A DNA stretch of 64,000 bases, taken from assembly GCA_027257055.1 (NCBI GenBank), contig JAPVLO010000059.1, positions 4,526,001 through 4,590,000 of the forward strand, given 5' to 3'. A program made the position numbers and the translations under genes. The notes beneath the pieces were generated by a model. It was not told where the DNA came from, ran no database searches, and saw only the letters and a list, made by a program, of their open reading frames with translations. The DNA is from Cephalopachus bancanus. Its lineage: Eukaryota; Chordata; Mammalia; Primates; Tarsiidae. Of the stretch, positions 32,846 through 44,095 are shown one piece after another. Within the stretch, counting starts at the first letter, position 1, and each line of letters begins with the position of its first letter.

Positions 32846-33785
32846 CTGTTTATACACAGCTTTTTACAGAGATAAGACCATTATATAACAAACATATTAT
32901 GAAAAACTTGTGAGTAAAATTATTTACAAGGCAGCTTGCTCCTTAAATGAATTCATGTGTGTGTGCGTCTTGATCCAACTCTTGGGTAAATCTATGGGCA
33001 TTTTCTTGAGATAGTTCACACGTCTAATTGAATGACCCAACTCAGTAAATTATGGGAATATAAAAACTGCTTAAAGGACTACAAAACCCTTTCTATCAGA
33101 AGTCATTTATTCCATGGAGGGAGCCCTTGATAGGAATTGAGAATGGTCCTACAGTTAATCTAAGGAAAATTGGTGGGCATTTTCTGACTTTCACCGTAGG
33201 GTATTGGCATTAGAGCTCACAGCTGGGAACTCTGTTGTGTGAATTTGAGAAAGCTTCTGGGAGCATCTTTTGACAGTCCTCAAAGATTGCTGACATTTGG
33301 CCTGTCCTGCCAGGAAGCTAAAATTGAATTCTAAAGTCAGTTTTTTTCTTCAGTGGATTAATGGCAAGTAGAAGAGAGAAGTCTTAGAAGTGGCACACCC
33401 TAGCGAGGGAGTTAGAGAGAATTACAGGGTTCTAAAATAGATTTGAACCAGTGGCTCCTAGGGTACTGTGGCATAGCTACAGGAGACCAGCAAAGGTCAC
33501 ATAATGTGTTACTTCAAGACGCAAAGCAGGCAAATCATGCTGGGATGAAATGTCTGGTTGTATTTTTCAATAGTTGCAAAAGGTGCAATTTTAAAAGATG
33601 AGTAAAGACTCCCAATGAAGCGATTGGTGTATAAAATGCAACATTAAAACAGTTGACCCATCTTCATAGCAAAACATGTTCCTCTGCAAGTTCCTTCATC
33701 TAGAATAGGGTATAGATGAAGGAATTTCTGTGAACATAGGGAATTTTCAGTTAAGTAACAACAGGTTATTGTGCTGTAGGACTTA
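32846..33785. other. unique non-coding stretch
   Basis: About 0.9 kb without a named repeat or credible exon. Confidence 0.4.
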
Positions 33786-33789
33786 ACTC

Positions 33790-34010
33790 TGACTTCATTC
33801 ATTCTTTCCATCCATGTATTGGGTACAGGTACTCCACGTCTGTCAAGATTTCAGGTGCTGAAGACATAGCAATGAATGAGTCAATGTCTCTACTTACTTG
33901 GAACTCACATTATAGTAGAGAAAAGAAGGCAATAAACCAGAACATTAAACCAAGAAGACAATTTCAGATAATTATATCTGTGCTGCTGTAAATAAAATAG
34001 GAAGTCATGA
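33790..34010. repeat. old high-copy mammalian repeat, family not assigned
   Basis: The text 'tgaagacatagcaatgaatg', 'ggaactcacattatagtaga' and 'gaaggcaataaaccagaaca' is the head of the repeat noted at 12866. Confidence 0.45.
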
Positions 34011-34594
34011 TACAGTGGTTTAGTTGTGTAGGGATATTTCTCTGGGCCTGAGTGATAGACGGTAACTTCATTCTTTACACTCACCGAACATTCCTTTTCT
34101 GCTCTCACCAGTCACTCCTGGTAAATTGTAGCTGTGAGATGCTTATCTATGCTATACTCATGTAAGTATACATTTGGCTTTTGTTTGAGTCACTCTATTG
34201 CTCACATTATTTAATAATATCTATGGAAATTTGCGGTATCCTTTGGGGTTCTATTTATTTCAACTATCATTCTATTTTTTCACTGTTATCCCCCCAACTA
34301 GGATCTCTGGTTTGGTCTTCCTTTTACCCGGCAGTCTTCCTTTCTTCTGCCCACTCTGAACTGGATTTGGTGCTAATGATGATGGACTTGCTGTATTGAT
34401 ATTAAAGTCAGCATCATTGACAAGTGCTGGAATTGTTCCAGATGGTTTATTCCTCTTGTATACCGTGAATAACATCAGTCAGACATAGCATTCCCAAACA
34501 TGTAAAAAGGTACCATCAAATTTTAGCACATATAGGAGGATCCAATATGAAATAGCACTTGATAATTTCTGCTTTTACAGAAATTATCCATTCT

Positions 34595-35158
34595 GCTCTC
34601 AACACCCAGAGTGGTCTTTTACAAATATAACACATCATGTCATTCACCTGCTTAAAAGCCATCCAGCTGCACTTAGAATAAAATCTGCATGGTTAGCAGT
34701 GACCTCCGAGGTGCTGCTGTGTGACTCCCGCCTTCTCACACACCCTCATAACATGTTGCTACTACCTGGGCTGCCCCACTCTGGGATACCAGCCTTCTGA
34801 CAGTCTCTAGAGTGCGCCAGCTGCTTTTCCACCTCACGGCTTTCATAGGCATTGCTTTTACTTGGAATTCCCAGATCATTGCTTCCTCAGATAAAGACTT
34901 GAATGGTGCCTCCCCAGTGAATCCCACCATGACCTCCTTATCATAGTAAAGTTTCTGCCACCCTATTATTGTTCTCAGTCACTGCACAAAATTAACCTAA
35001 TTTTAATTGATTTATTTATTTACATATGCATTATCTTTGTTCCCTATTACACTGTAATTACCTTTGTTTTCCTCCTTAATTTGATCACAGACTTTACAGT
35101 AAGATTCTTCAGTGTTTGTGAAAATGAAGGCCTCCTTGTCTTGAGGGGAGAAAAGAAC
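34595..35158 (+). repeat. L2 LINE, upstream half
   Basis: The text 'cacatcatgtcattcacctg', 'cacttagaataaaatctgca', 'ttttacttggaattcccaga' and 'ggtgcctccccagtgaatcc' is in L2 order. It is interrupted at 35159 by an LTR and resumes at 35599. Confidence 0.7.
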
Positions 35159-35598
35159 TGTATGAGTCTGCTAGGGCAGCCATAACAAAGTACCACAAAC
35201 TGGGTAGCTTAAACAACAGAAATGTATTGTCTCTTGTTTCTGGAGGCCCGATGTCTGAGATCAAGGTGTTGGCAGGTTCCCCCTGAGGGTTGTGAGGGAG
35301 GGCATGTCCCGTGCCTCTCCCTTAGCTTATGATGGTTTGGCAGCAATCTTTGGTGTTCCTTGACTTCTAGGATAACATCTTGATCTTTGCTCTGTCTTCT
35401 CATGGTGTTTTCTCTGTGTGTCTGTGACCAAATGTCCTCTTTTTATCAGAACACCATCATAATGGATTAGGACCTACTAACAGCTTCATTTTTAACTTGG
35501 TTACTTCTGTAAAGACTCTCTCTCCAAATAAAGCTACATTCACTGGGGGTTAGAACTTCAATAAATGAGTTTACAGGGATACAATTCACCTCAAAACA
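35159..35598 (-). mobile_element. MLT1-type LTR, antisense, inserted in L2
   Basis: Begins TG and ends CA. Landmarks: 'agtctgctagggcagccata', 'acaaactgggtagcttaaac', 'tctggaggcccgatgtctga', 'aatggattaggacctactaa', 'ctccaaataaagctacattc'. Flanks 'agaac' and 'aggac' are a likely 5-bp target-site duplication with one change. It is a solitary LTR of the ERVL-MaLR class. The 64-codon minus frame inside is not a gene. Confidence 0.8.
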
Positions 35599-35695
35599 AG
35601 GACTATGTCACCATTATATCCATAGCACTAAACACAGTGCCTGACATGTAATGGGTACTTAATAAACACTTCCTGAATCAATGAAAGAATCAAAA
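35599..35695 (+). repeat. L2 LINE 3' terminus, resumed
   Basis: The text 'ggactatgtcaccattatat', 'actaaacacagtgcctgaca' and 'gggtacttaataaacacttc' is the L2 end, the downstream half of the element split by the MLT1 LTR. Confidence 0.75.
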
Positions 35696-35759
35696 GCTGA
35701 TAGTGCGGCTTGAAGAAGAAATAATGAACCAGTAATTTTCATAAAGGGAGGTGATGGGA

Positions 35760-36100
35760 TAAGGCCATGTTGCACATAATGTAGCTGCTAGTTCCATGAG
35801 GCTACTGAGCACTGGGAATATGACTAGTTTAAGTTGACTTGTTTGTAACTGCAGAAGAAAACTAGAGTTCAGACTTAAAAAAAAACAAGATAACATAAGA
35901 AAGCACAAGGTAAACATTCTTAATAATTTTTATACTGGCCATATTTTGAAATGATAAAATTTTGAATATACTGGGTGAAATGAAATATGTTATTAAAATT
36001 GATTTTTATCTGCTTATTTTAATTTTCTTTAATGTATTTACTAGGAAATTTAAAACGACATGTGGTTTGCATTGTATTTGTATTGAACGGTGCTGGTATA
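35760..36100 (+). mobile_element. hAT-type fossil ('tagccac' family), longer copy
   Basis: The text 'aatgtagctgctagttccat', 'gctactgagcactgggaata', 'actgggtgaaatgaaatatg' and the end 'ttgtattgaacggtgctg' covers both ends of the family seen at 32418. Confidence 0.6.
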
Positions 36101-36164
36101 AGGAGAGTTTGGAGGACTGAGAAAACTATTAAAGTGGGAAAAGGAAGAAAAAAGTAGCTAGGAA

Positions 36165-36312
36165 AGTTATATTTGTGTGTGTATTGTATGTTTTTGTATG
36201 TGTATTGGTATGCCTGTATGTAATGTTGATATTTACATTGTATATGTTTGTGTGTATATATGTATATATAATGTATACATATATATATACACAATATATA
36301 TGTATATATAAA
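36165..36312. repeat. TG/TA-rich simple-repeat tract
   Basis: A run of 'tgtatg'-like units passes into alternating 'tata' and 'atac' stretches with strong self-complementarity (for example 36250-36306). The tyrosine-rich minus frame 36019-36351 is produced by this tract. Confidence 0.85.
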
Positions 36313-36329
36313 ATTATACACCCAGCTTT

Positions 36330-36520
36330 GTGCTAAGTATGCTATATGCAAAATCTTATTTAATCTATATGATCTGATATTATGTGTATTATTATTATCA
36401 TCCTCATTTCACAGATGAGAGAAGAGAAGCAGCAAGTGGTCAGGTAACTTGTCTGAGGTTATTACACATTGTGACTTAAACTCAGGCACCCTGTCCCCAG
36501 AGCCCTCTCCTTACGCCTGC
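36330..36520 (-). repeat. MIR SINE, antisense
   Basis: The text 'tcctcatttcacagatgaga', 'caggtaacttgtctgaggtt' and 'acttaaactcaggcaccctg' is reverse MIR. Confidence 0.75.
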
Positions 36521-37264
36521 TTCCCTTTCCTGAGAGAGCTATGTGGCGAGGGTAAAAGCACTGAGAGGAGCTAATGGCTGAGTTAGGGAATGTTGAACAC
36601 TGTAGGGGAATGCTATCTCCTTCCCAGTCTAATCAGACACAACGAAGAAGCTGAATCGAGTCACTTGTGACCCTGCTGTAATTGCCTCCACTGTTGGATC
36701 AATGAGGAAGCAGAAAGCTGAGCAGCTGTGGCATGTGCAGTAGCTGCACAGGATAAAGAAATAGGCAGAGGCAGAGTAAGCACGTTCTAACTTTTGGGGA
36801 AGCCCAAGGGACTGGAAGTCTAGCAGAAGGTAAATACACATAGAACAATTCGCTATTGGAGCCTCTCTGTACAAGGGCTCCGCCCCAGGAGGAGGCTCTG
36901 TGCATGAGAGAAAGTGAGCTCCCACACCAGCAAATCTTCCTTTTCACTGCAAAGGTGTTTGAAGGTTCTTGCAAGAGCTAACTCAAACAAGAACTTCCAG
37001 ATTCTTTGTCTCAGTAGTTTACAGTTAATACTGCCTTCAGTTAGGGCATCTCCAGCTCTCACTCAAACAAAAGGTGTGTCAAGCAATAATCTGAATAATT
37101 GGATCACTCCCTCTTCTTTTCTTCCCCTAACTCCCCTCAGAAGGGAAACAAAACAAAACTACATTTCTTCATGCATAGTCACACTTCAAAAAAGTTTATG
37201 GAGACTTTTAGAATTGTAGAAAATGTACAGCAAGCTTTGCTTTTTGGGAATGAAAGGGACTTGC
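36521..37264. other. unique non-coding stretch
   Basis: No named repeat. Four overlapping frames (36629-37219, both strands) carry no recognisable motif and overlap each other antisense, which argues against any being a gene. Confidence 0.4.
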
Positions 37265-37440
37265 TTAGATCCTCACTCTCCGATTAATTAGCTGTTGGAC
37301 CCTGGCCAAGTTGTTTAATATCTCTGGGCTGCAGTTTCCTCCTGTGTAGAACTGAGTTTTCCTTAGTACATACACTCATTGGGTTGTTTATCATTAAATT
37401 ACATACTGTACATAAGGCACTTAGCCCCGTAACTAACACC
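37265..37440 (+). repeat. MIR SINE
   Basis: The text 'attagctgttggaccctggc', 'aagttgtttaatatctctgg' and 'gctgcagtttcctcctgtgt' is the MIR core, followed by its 3' part. Confidence 0.75.
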
Positions 37441-37499
37441 TTCAATAGCCATTTGTTGCTAGGCATATGCCAGACCCAAGTTCATTACTGTTTCTTAAG

Positions 37500-37615
37500 C
37501 AGACTCCTTAGGTCCCAGTCCAGACCTACTGAATAAGAATCTCTGGGGAGGAGCCTGGGAACCATATTTTCAACAGTGAATCTGAGGATGGACATTCAAG
37601 TTGGAGGACCCTGGG
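37500..37615 (-). mobile_element. MER5-group hAT fossil, antisense
   Basis: The text 'cagacctactgaataagaat' and 'ctctggggaggagcctggga' is the reverse MER5 middle. Its 3' side is diverged. Confidence 0.55.
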
Positions 37616-37764
37616 TTATATGCTAATATCTCAACAGTGGTAATTATTACTTCATTTCACTTAATAAAAAGTCTTGAGAATAGAATGATCTTTCTCCCTA
37701 TCCCCACTGCTTAGCACTAAAATATTTGTGAACTTACTAAATGATTCTATCCTGCAACACTTCT

Positions 37765-38150
37765 CAGTGGTTCTCAATCCTGGATGCACATCGGAATCAA
37801 GTGGGGTAGGGGGTGGGTCAAGAGCTTTTTAGGAAATACTGATCTCTGGGCCCTATTCTGGATAAATTAAATTAGACTCTTCAGGAGTGAGGTCTGGGAA
37901 TGGCTATTTTAAAAAATTTGACGTAGAAGTGCATAAATCTTAAATATACAGCTCAATGATTTTTATTTATAGATACATACATATAACCACCAACCAGATC
38001 AAGATATGAAATATCTTCAGCCTTCTGGAAGGCTCATTCCTCTCCCAGGCAGTAGCACATATTATCCCTACTCCTCCTTCATATGGTTTTAAAAGCTCCC
38101 CAGGTGATTCTAATGCACATTCAGGGCTGAGAATCACTAATTTAGGTTCT
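37765..38150 (+). mobile_element. MER5A hAT fossil split by an L1 3' fragment
   Basis: The left half 37765-37912 ('cagtggttctcaatcctgga', 'gcacatcggaatcaagtggg') and right half 38088-38150 ('taaaagctccccaggtgatt', 'gggctgagaatcacta') are the two ends of one MER5A. About 175 bp of other sequence lies between them. Confidence 0.75.
37913..38087 (-). mobile_element. L1M 3'-region fragment nested in MER5A, antisense
   Basis: The text 'gtgcataaatcttaaatata', 'cagctcaatgatttttattt' and 'aaccagatcaagatatgaaa' matches the same antisense L1M 3' segment seen at 62040-62110. It inserted into the MER5A fossil. Confidence 0.55.
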
Positions 38151-39025
38151 AGAACATTGGACTTTGCACCTCTGTCACCTCCCACCACATTTGTGAACTT
38201 GTCTTTGGGCAATTTCTTCATAAAGTGATGGAGAAAAGAAAATAGAAGGGTGAATCTTAATTAAGTTAATTATCGGGGCAAAGAAGAAATTAAACACTCA
38301 GGCTAGCCTGAGCTTATCATCACTGCCTCCCCATGCTTATTTCTCCTTTTCATTCCTGACTTATGACTTCCTCTGTGCCTATTCCTTCATGATCCCCAGT
38401 GAACTGCTACCTTCCTGAGGCCTGTGCCTTCCCCCAGAAGCCAGTCACTGGTCTCTTCTGCGTAGGAAAACAAGCAAGAAAAAAAGTTCAGGTACTCAAT
38501 TTCTTTTGTGCCAAGAACTTAGCACAGTTTGTGAAGTCTATAGACCTCAGTGCAAGGTTTTAGAAACATAAAATATTATATATAGTACTACAGCAATAAC
38601 CAATTCTATTGATATTCAGATATCAAAATAATTTTAAACATCATATTTAGTAATTGGTGCTTATTTATTAACTTATTAAATAGCAAGATCTAGCAGCAAA
38701 CCTAATATCTATGGTAATTTGATACAGTGATAAGTGTAAACAATATTTCAAGTTATCAGCAATAAATGCTAATATGATTTGAAAGCATCTGTTAGTATTA
38801 TAATTTGTTGCCTATATTCATAATTGAATGAAATGGTAAGTTTCAGGTAAAGGTTAGTAAAAATAAAGATGCAATTTGTTTCCCAACTTAGTTTACAAAC
38901 ATCCTAAATGGAATTTGTAAACTCCCCAGTGTCTCCCTGAATCTTTTATGCAAGGCAGTTTCAAGTTGAGATTTTCTGGATTAGAAGTCCCTAGTGATTG
39001 AGAGTGACTAGCTTGGCCAGCTTGG
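38151..39025. other. unique AT-rich non-coding stretch
   Basis: No named repeat or credible exon. Confidence 0.4.
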
Positions 39026-39029
39026 TATT

Positions 39030-39135
39030 TTTCCCTACAAGGAAGCTGAGATAGGAGAGCTGAAGTAATTGTCCAGAATCATAGAGCTGGTGAGTGAAAC
39101 TGAATCCCAGGTTTGTCCCCGGGTCAACACTCCTA
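39030..39135 (-). repeat. MIR SINE, antisense
   Basis: The text 'aagctgagataggagagctg', 'aagtaattgtccagaatcat' and 'agagctggtgagtgaaactg' is reverse MIR. Confidence 0.65.
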
Positions 39136-39617
39136 CCAGTTTGGAATGGCCTGATTGTTCCCTTAGTTTGTTCCAAGCTTGCATAGTTTGTTCATTAATT
39201 CATTCACTTATTATTTATTCACAGTGTTGCTTTATATTACAATAGCTATTTGCACGCCAAGGAATTCAGTCTTCTTTGTTTTGTTTTGTTAACCCCACTT
39301 AATCCCACCGTGACTGCTCAATAGCAACTTTAAAAACCAACACATTCTTGAGTAATAGCTTTTCAGTCCTTCTAAAACATCTAGGAACACATGTTTACAA
39401 AACAGGATCATACCATTTTCTACAACTTAGTATTTGCACTTAAAAATGTACATTAGACATCTTTCCATTTCAGAAAATAGAACCACTTCTTTAACAATTA
39501 CACACTGAATTTCCATTGTACGATTGTATCAAAATTCTAAACAATTCCCCAGTTTATGGCATCTTGACTGTTTCTAATTTTTTGCTATTAAAAACAATGC
39601 ATAATTAGGAATATATA

Positions 39618-39643
39618 TACGTGTGTATCTATCTATCTATCTA
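39618..39643 (+). repeat. short (TATC)n microsatellite
   Basis: About five 'tatc' units after a 'gtgtg' run, immediately before the Alu head. Confidence 0.8.
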
Positions 39644-39650
39644 TAAAACC

Positions 39651-39955
39651 TTTTTTTTTTTGAGTCAGGGTCTCACTTTGGTGCCCAGGCTGGAGTGCAG
39701 TGACACAATCATGGCTTCCCGCAGCCTCGATCTACTGGTTTCAGGGAATCCTTCAACCTCAGCATCCAGAGTAGGTAGGACTACAGTCGTGTGCCACCAA
39801 ACCCAGCTAATTTATTGATTTTTTTTGTAGAGATGAGATTTTGCTATGTTGCCTAGGCTGGTCTTGAACTCCTAGGCCCAAGCAATTCTCCTGCCCCAGC
39901 TTCCCAAAGTATCGGGATTACAGGTGTGAGCCACCATGCCCAGTCAGGGACATAT
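39651..39955 (-). mobile_element. Alu SINE, AluJ-like, antisense
   Basis: T-rich head, then 'gagtcagggtctcactttgg', 'tgcccaggctggagtgcagt', 'ttgctatgttgcctaggctg', 'gattacaggtgtgagccacc'. It lacks the unusual shared changes of the 31027 and 49645 copies and reads as an ordinary old AluJ. Confidence 0.9.
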
Positions 39956-40869
39956 TTTTTAATCATATATATAAATATTTCTGAAAAGCAGATCACTAAA
40001 AGGAGAATTGTTGAGTCAAATGGTATTTTATGATTAATTTTGACAAATTTCACCTTATCTGTTCTCCAGAAAGACTGTGCCAATTTCCATTTCCCCAGCA
40101 AAGCGTCAGGGTGCCAGTTCCCTGTACCCTTGCTAACTCTAGGTATTGGTAGCCTTTAATTTATATCCTTGTCAACAGGGTAAAAAAATCTGATGTTGCT
40201 GTCAAATATGCATTTCTTTGATTACTAACAATGTTGAAATTTTTTCCATATGCTTATTACCTTACATGCTTGTATTTATTCAATGTTTATGCCCTTTGCT
40301 CATTTTCCTATTTAGGCTATAGATGTGTTTCTTAAATAATAAATTAAAAATGAAGCCTTGCTATACACGTCTGAATTTCTTTTCTCCAGCTTGCATCCTT
40401 AATTTGATTAGTTAAGAGTTGAATCATTGCTACTTATATAAAATATGAGCAGCCAAAAATCCTTTTGGCATGTGGTAGGGTTATAAATAAAATGCACTTT
40501 TTAAAGTATGTAAAATATGGTTGTATGCAACCTGCTTCGGTTCTTCCCTTTGACTTCACCGGAGGAGCCTGGCACTAAAATCCCTCTGTATTTCCTAGAG
40601 CCCTTGGCAAATGGTCATACATTGTGCTTTGCAGTAGTCCTGTGTCATAACTTGGTATTACAGTCACCACTTTGAGCAAGGAGGAACAGGCCAGAAAGGT
40701 TAAAATTCAAGATCATATGTTAATAGATGCAAACAAACAAACTTCATACCTAGCCAGTTGTGAGAAATCTACAGTTAGAATATCAGGACCTTCTCATGGT
40801 GGAAGAACTGCTAATGATTGTAAAGCCTTGCATTATGGCTGCATTGTTGTTCATTTCCTCCTGTATACT

Positions 40870-40985
40870 GTAATAATAATATTGGTCACCATTTGCTGAG
40901 CTCTTTCCAAATGCCAGATGCTGTGAATTTTATCTGTGTGTTCTTTAATACTCATTAAAACTCTGTGAGATGATGTGATGGGCAT
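40870..40985 (-). repeat. MIR SINE 3' part, antisense
   Basis: The text 'accatttgctgagctctttc', 'caaatgccagatgctgtgaa' and 'ctcattaaaactctgtgaga' is the reverse of the MIR 3' region. Confidence 0.6.
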
Positions 40986-40989
40986 TTGT

Positions 40990-41230
40990 TGTGTTGCCCA
41001 GTCCATTTCTCTTTCAATTGGTAAAGGACTACTATGTTTTTTAGGAGGATGACCTTTTCCTCACTGTCTTTAGTCTTCATGGGACCTGACAATTATGGAA
41101 CTATGTCAAGGAATGACAATGAAACCCAACCCTGACCAATGTCACTCTCCAGGGACGTGGAACCTTTCCTGTTAGAGCTGATGCTTCCAAGAGGTTTTGC
41201 CCCAAAGGTTTGGGCATATTTCATTAGTTT
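40990..41230. repeat. possible LTR-like fossil
   Basis: The text 'accctgaccaatgtcactct' and 'ccagggacgtggaacctttc' resembles the LTR-like pattern at 22735. Weak. Confidence 0.25.
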
Positions 41231-41329
41231 CTGCTACATAGATCCCTATAGCTACCTGACTTTTTGTCTTTTCTGAACCTTGTTTGCAGCTATTTTAAAA
41301 AAATTTTCTGAATTTTTCAGATCCTTACA

Positions 41330-41460
41330 GTACCATCACTGAGTATTCATATATTATTACTAGTCTTATTTTACAGATGAGATAATTGAGGATCACCCAA
41401 TTTGTAAGTTAAGAAGCTGTGAACTACCAAAAACTTGTCTGATACTAAAAGACTCTTAAA
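41330..41460 (-). repeat. MIR SINE fragment, antisense
   Basis: The text 'attattactagtcttatttt' followed by 'acagatgagataattgagga' is reverse MIR. Confidence 0.55.
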
Positions 41461-41616
41461 CAAGGATATGTAACCAAGGTCACACTGAGTTGGTAAAAAG
41501 GAAAAGCAAGCAAGTAAAAAAAAATCTTGAGAGTTTCTATTAATTTCTCTGTTACAAAGTAGTTGAATTAAAAAGTCCATATTATAATAAAGGAATTATA
41601 TATACAACATTAAATA

Positions 41617-42535
41617 CAGAGGGTGCCAAAAAATATATACACATTTAAAGAAAGGAAAAACTGTATTAATTTATTACTCAATATATACTGATAATAAAAG
41701 ATGAACACAAATCATGTTTGACTTACTTCTGCAGTTATAGGGGGTGCCCAAAGTAGTGACCATTAGAGTCTAGACACTTCTAATTATGGCCAACTACTGT
41801 AGGACTCGTTGCTGTGTGAGACCTCTTGGATCCTCCCTTGTGCACATCGCACACCACAGGACTATGCATCTCAAACTTATCAGAATGCAAGCAATTGTTA
41901 TACGTGTTAGAAGTTCTATTGCATACTCGCCTCCATTGTCATTGTACCTCCACAACGTTTTACATAACATCAATAAGGGTACCTGATCTTAAACCAGGTA
42001 AAGTGGAGACCAATGGGAGGCCCAGAATTCATCTGTATTATGTCTACTTTTGTGTGTAATCCTGATTTGCACCCCACGTCATTAAAATAAAATTAAAAAA
42101 AATTTCTGAGACCTTAATTGTTAGGCCTTATCTCAAATGTGAGACAAGTTATTTTAACTCTTTGTATCTCAATTTTCTCATCTTTATACTTAAGATAGCA
42201 ATAAGCATATCTTGTAGACCTTTTGTGAATATTAAATTAATAATCCCTATAAAGCATATAGCCCCATGCTTGAAGGAAAAAACACACAAAAAACTGTCAA
42301 CACAACGTTCTTGAATTTCAAATACTACTTCAAAATGGTCTTGTGCTCCTTGAAAAATAACCGTGCTTCCACGATTTTCTTTGACTATCCTGGTGAGGCT
42401 AGCATTCATCTGATTAATGCCATCTTTTGAGTGAGTGTTATACTATACATTGCTACCATAATTCAATTTAATTTTGAAAAGCAATACATAGATGACATCT
42501 CTTAAAATGTGGATTCATTTTTTTGGCACCCCCAG
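41617..42535 (-). mobile_element. mariner-like element (Tc1/mariner) carrying a 172-bp host segment
   Basis: The terminal inverted repeats are clear. The left 'cagagggtgccaaaaaata' matches the reverse complement of the right end, 'ctgggggtgccaaaaaaat', and each end abuts a TA dinucleotide (41615-41616 and 42536-42537), the mariner target site. Near the left end, the minus strand encodes a recognisable degenerate mariner-transposase C-terminus ending in a stop at about 41737-41740, so the transposase ran right to left. Subtracting the inserted block 42102-42273 leaves about 747 bp, so the element is internally deleted and dead. The mammalian irritans-type group (Hsmar2-like) is my guess. Confidence 0.75.
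42102..42273 (+). repeat. 172-bp direct duplicate (derived copy) inside the mariner-like element
   Basis: Identical to 43758-43929 over 172 bases except one A/G difference (42243 region: 'taatccc' against 'tagtccc'). The copied text includes part of a MIR. At the other site the MIR continues past the copy boundary, while here it stops abruptly. This copy is therefore the derived one. Confidence 0.95.
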
Positions 42536-43109
42536 TAGTTTTGCATCATGATTAATTCATTGCTCATTTTCTTCAGTTTTGTTACCTGGTACTGTATAAG
42601 TTCCTAAATGTGGAGAGATAATTTGTGAAGCCAGAATCCCCATTTAGACAACTTTGGGATACTAACAAGGGAAGACTTTGCCCTTTACTTTTTTTGACAT
42701 TTTGTTTTGCTGTAGTGAATGGATGCCAGAAAATCATGGGAAAGTTGAGCACTGCATGGTTGTGATTCCAACAGTAAAGGGAAGGAATGGGGACAGGGGG
42801 AAGAAAGGTCATTCGGTGCAAAGCAAGAGACTTCTAAGAGAAAAAGGAGAAGCCTGCCTGCAAAGTATCAGGTGGCTTAACATACCAGGTGCCCACTTAG
42901 AAGGGCAGAAAAAGTAAGTTAAAAAACAAAACAAAACACAACAGTATTGGGCAAAAATCATAGATACAAACAAAATATGATTGGGCAAGACTCCTAAAGA
43001 AAAGATGCTTAGGAGCAAAATATCCTTGTTATTTTAAGTTTTTGCTGATGATTTCCTGCCATATGGGACACTGATTTTTTTCCCCTGGAATCATTAACCT
43101 TATTTTAAA

Positions 43110-43580
43110 AAATTAATTTTCTACGTATAGACTAAAAGAGACTTGAGAGAGACAGTACCCAATTATCATGTATGAACCTCATTCAGAGAACAATTTAAAT
43201 AAAGTATCAAAAAATTCCTACACATACACAAAAACATAGAAATGTGGCCATATTTGATAGTAAATGATAAAGAATGCTTGTAAATTTGTTATAGGTGTGA
43301 TAATGGCTTCGTGGCTATGACAATGTGTTGTAGCTCTTTCAAGACTCCCTATCTTTTCAAGGTACACACTGAAATAAATACAGATGACATGATGTTTGAA
43401 ATCTGCTTCAAATCATCTGAGGACTAGGGAATGGGTGGGGATAAAGAAGAAAAGAATGGCCATGATTTGTTAGTTGACAAAAACGGAATGATAGCTACAT
43501 GGGTACTTATTATACTCTTCTCTTTATTTTAGCACATGTGAGAAATTTCCAATAATAAAATTTTAAATAAAAAAGGCAAA
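43110..43580 (+). mobile_element. L1M 3' end fragment
   Basis: The text 'ataggtgtgataatggcttc', 'gtggctatgacaatgtgttg', 'aatctgcttcaaatcatctg', 'catgggtacttattatactc' and 'agaaatttccaataataaaa' matches the 3' terminus of mid-age L1M elements (L1MB/L1MC-like). Confidence 0.75.
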
Positions 43581-43749
43581 ATGTGTTTCTAAAGCTAGGT
43601 ATAGGAATTCATTTTACTATTATTATTTAAATTCTCTCTGTATAACATACACTGTTTTGTATCTAAGAGAAACTCGTCATTAATTTAATGTTTTTCAATT
43701 TAGCCAATTCCTGTAATATGTATTTATTAGGCTTTGAATGTCCTTTGCA

Positions 43750-43965
43750 TGAGTCTCATTTCTGAGACCTTAATTGTTAGGCCTTATCTCAAATGTGAGA
43801 CAAGTTATTTTAACTCTTTGTATCTCAATTTTCTCATCTTTATACTTAAGATAGCAATAAGCATATCTTGTAGACCTTTTGTGAATATTAAATTAATAGT
43901 CCCTATAAAGCATATAGCCCCATGCTTGAGATACTATAAAAACCCAGTAACTGTTAACTACTACT
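43750..43965 (+). repeat. MIR SINE, source of the 172-bp duplication
   Basis: The text 'caagttattttaactctttg', 'tatctcaattttctcatctt', 'ttgtgaatattaaattaata' and the tail 'cttgagatactataaaaacc' follows MIR through to its 3' end. Bases 43758-43929 recur at 42102-42273. Confidence 0.75.
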
Positions 43966-44029
43966 ACTACTAACAATTAACTAACACTATTTTAATTTTT
44001 AATAATGTATATAAAATATTTTGAGGTAT

Positions 44030-44095
44030 TTATTCATTCAACATCTATTGAATGCAGCCTGGCTGGCAGTAGGCATTTAATAAATATTTGCTAGG
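44030..44095 (+). repeat. L2/MIR 3' terminus fragment
   Basis: The text 'ggcagtaggcatttaataaa' preceded by 'attcattcaacatctattga' is the end signature of an L2-type element. Confidence 0.5.

Larger units (their letters stand above)
39385..40340 (-). mobile_element. old L1 (L1M/L1ME-type) fragment, antisense, split by an Alu
   Basis: Halves 39385-39650 ('tttgcactta', 'ggcatcttgactgtttctaa') and 39956-40340 ('gagaattgttgagtcaaatg', 'ccagaaagactgtgccaatt', 'aatatgcatttctttgatta', 'atgccctttgctcattttcc') follow the reverse order of the ORF2-3' region of old L1 elements. The Alu at 39651-39955 interrupts it. No intact frame remains. Confidence 0.7.

Noticed and set aside
36019..36351. Tyrosine- and isoleucine-rich minus frame
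   Set aside because: Produced by the TG/TA simple-repeat tract.
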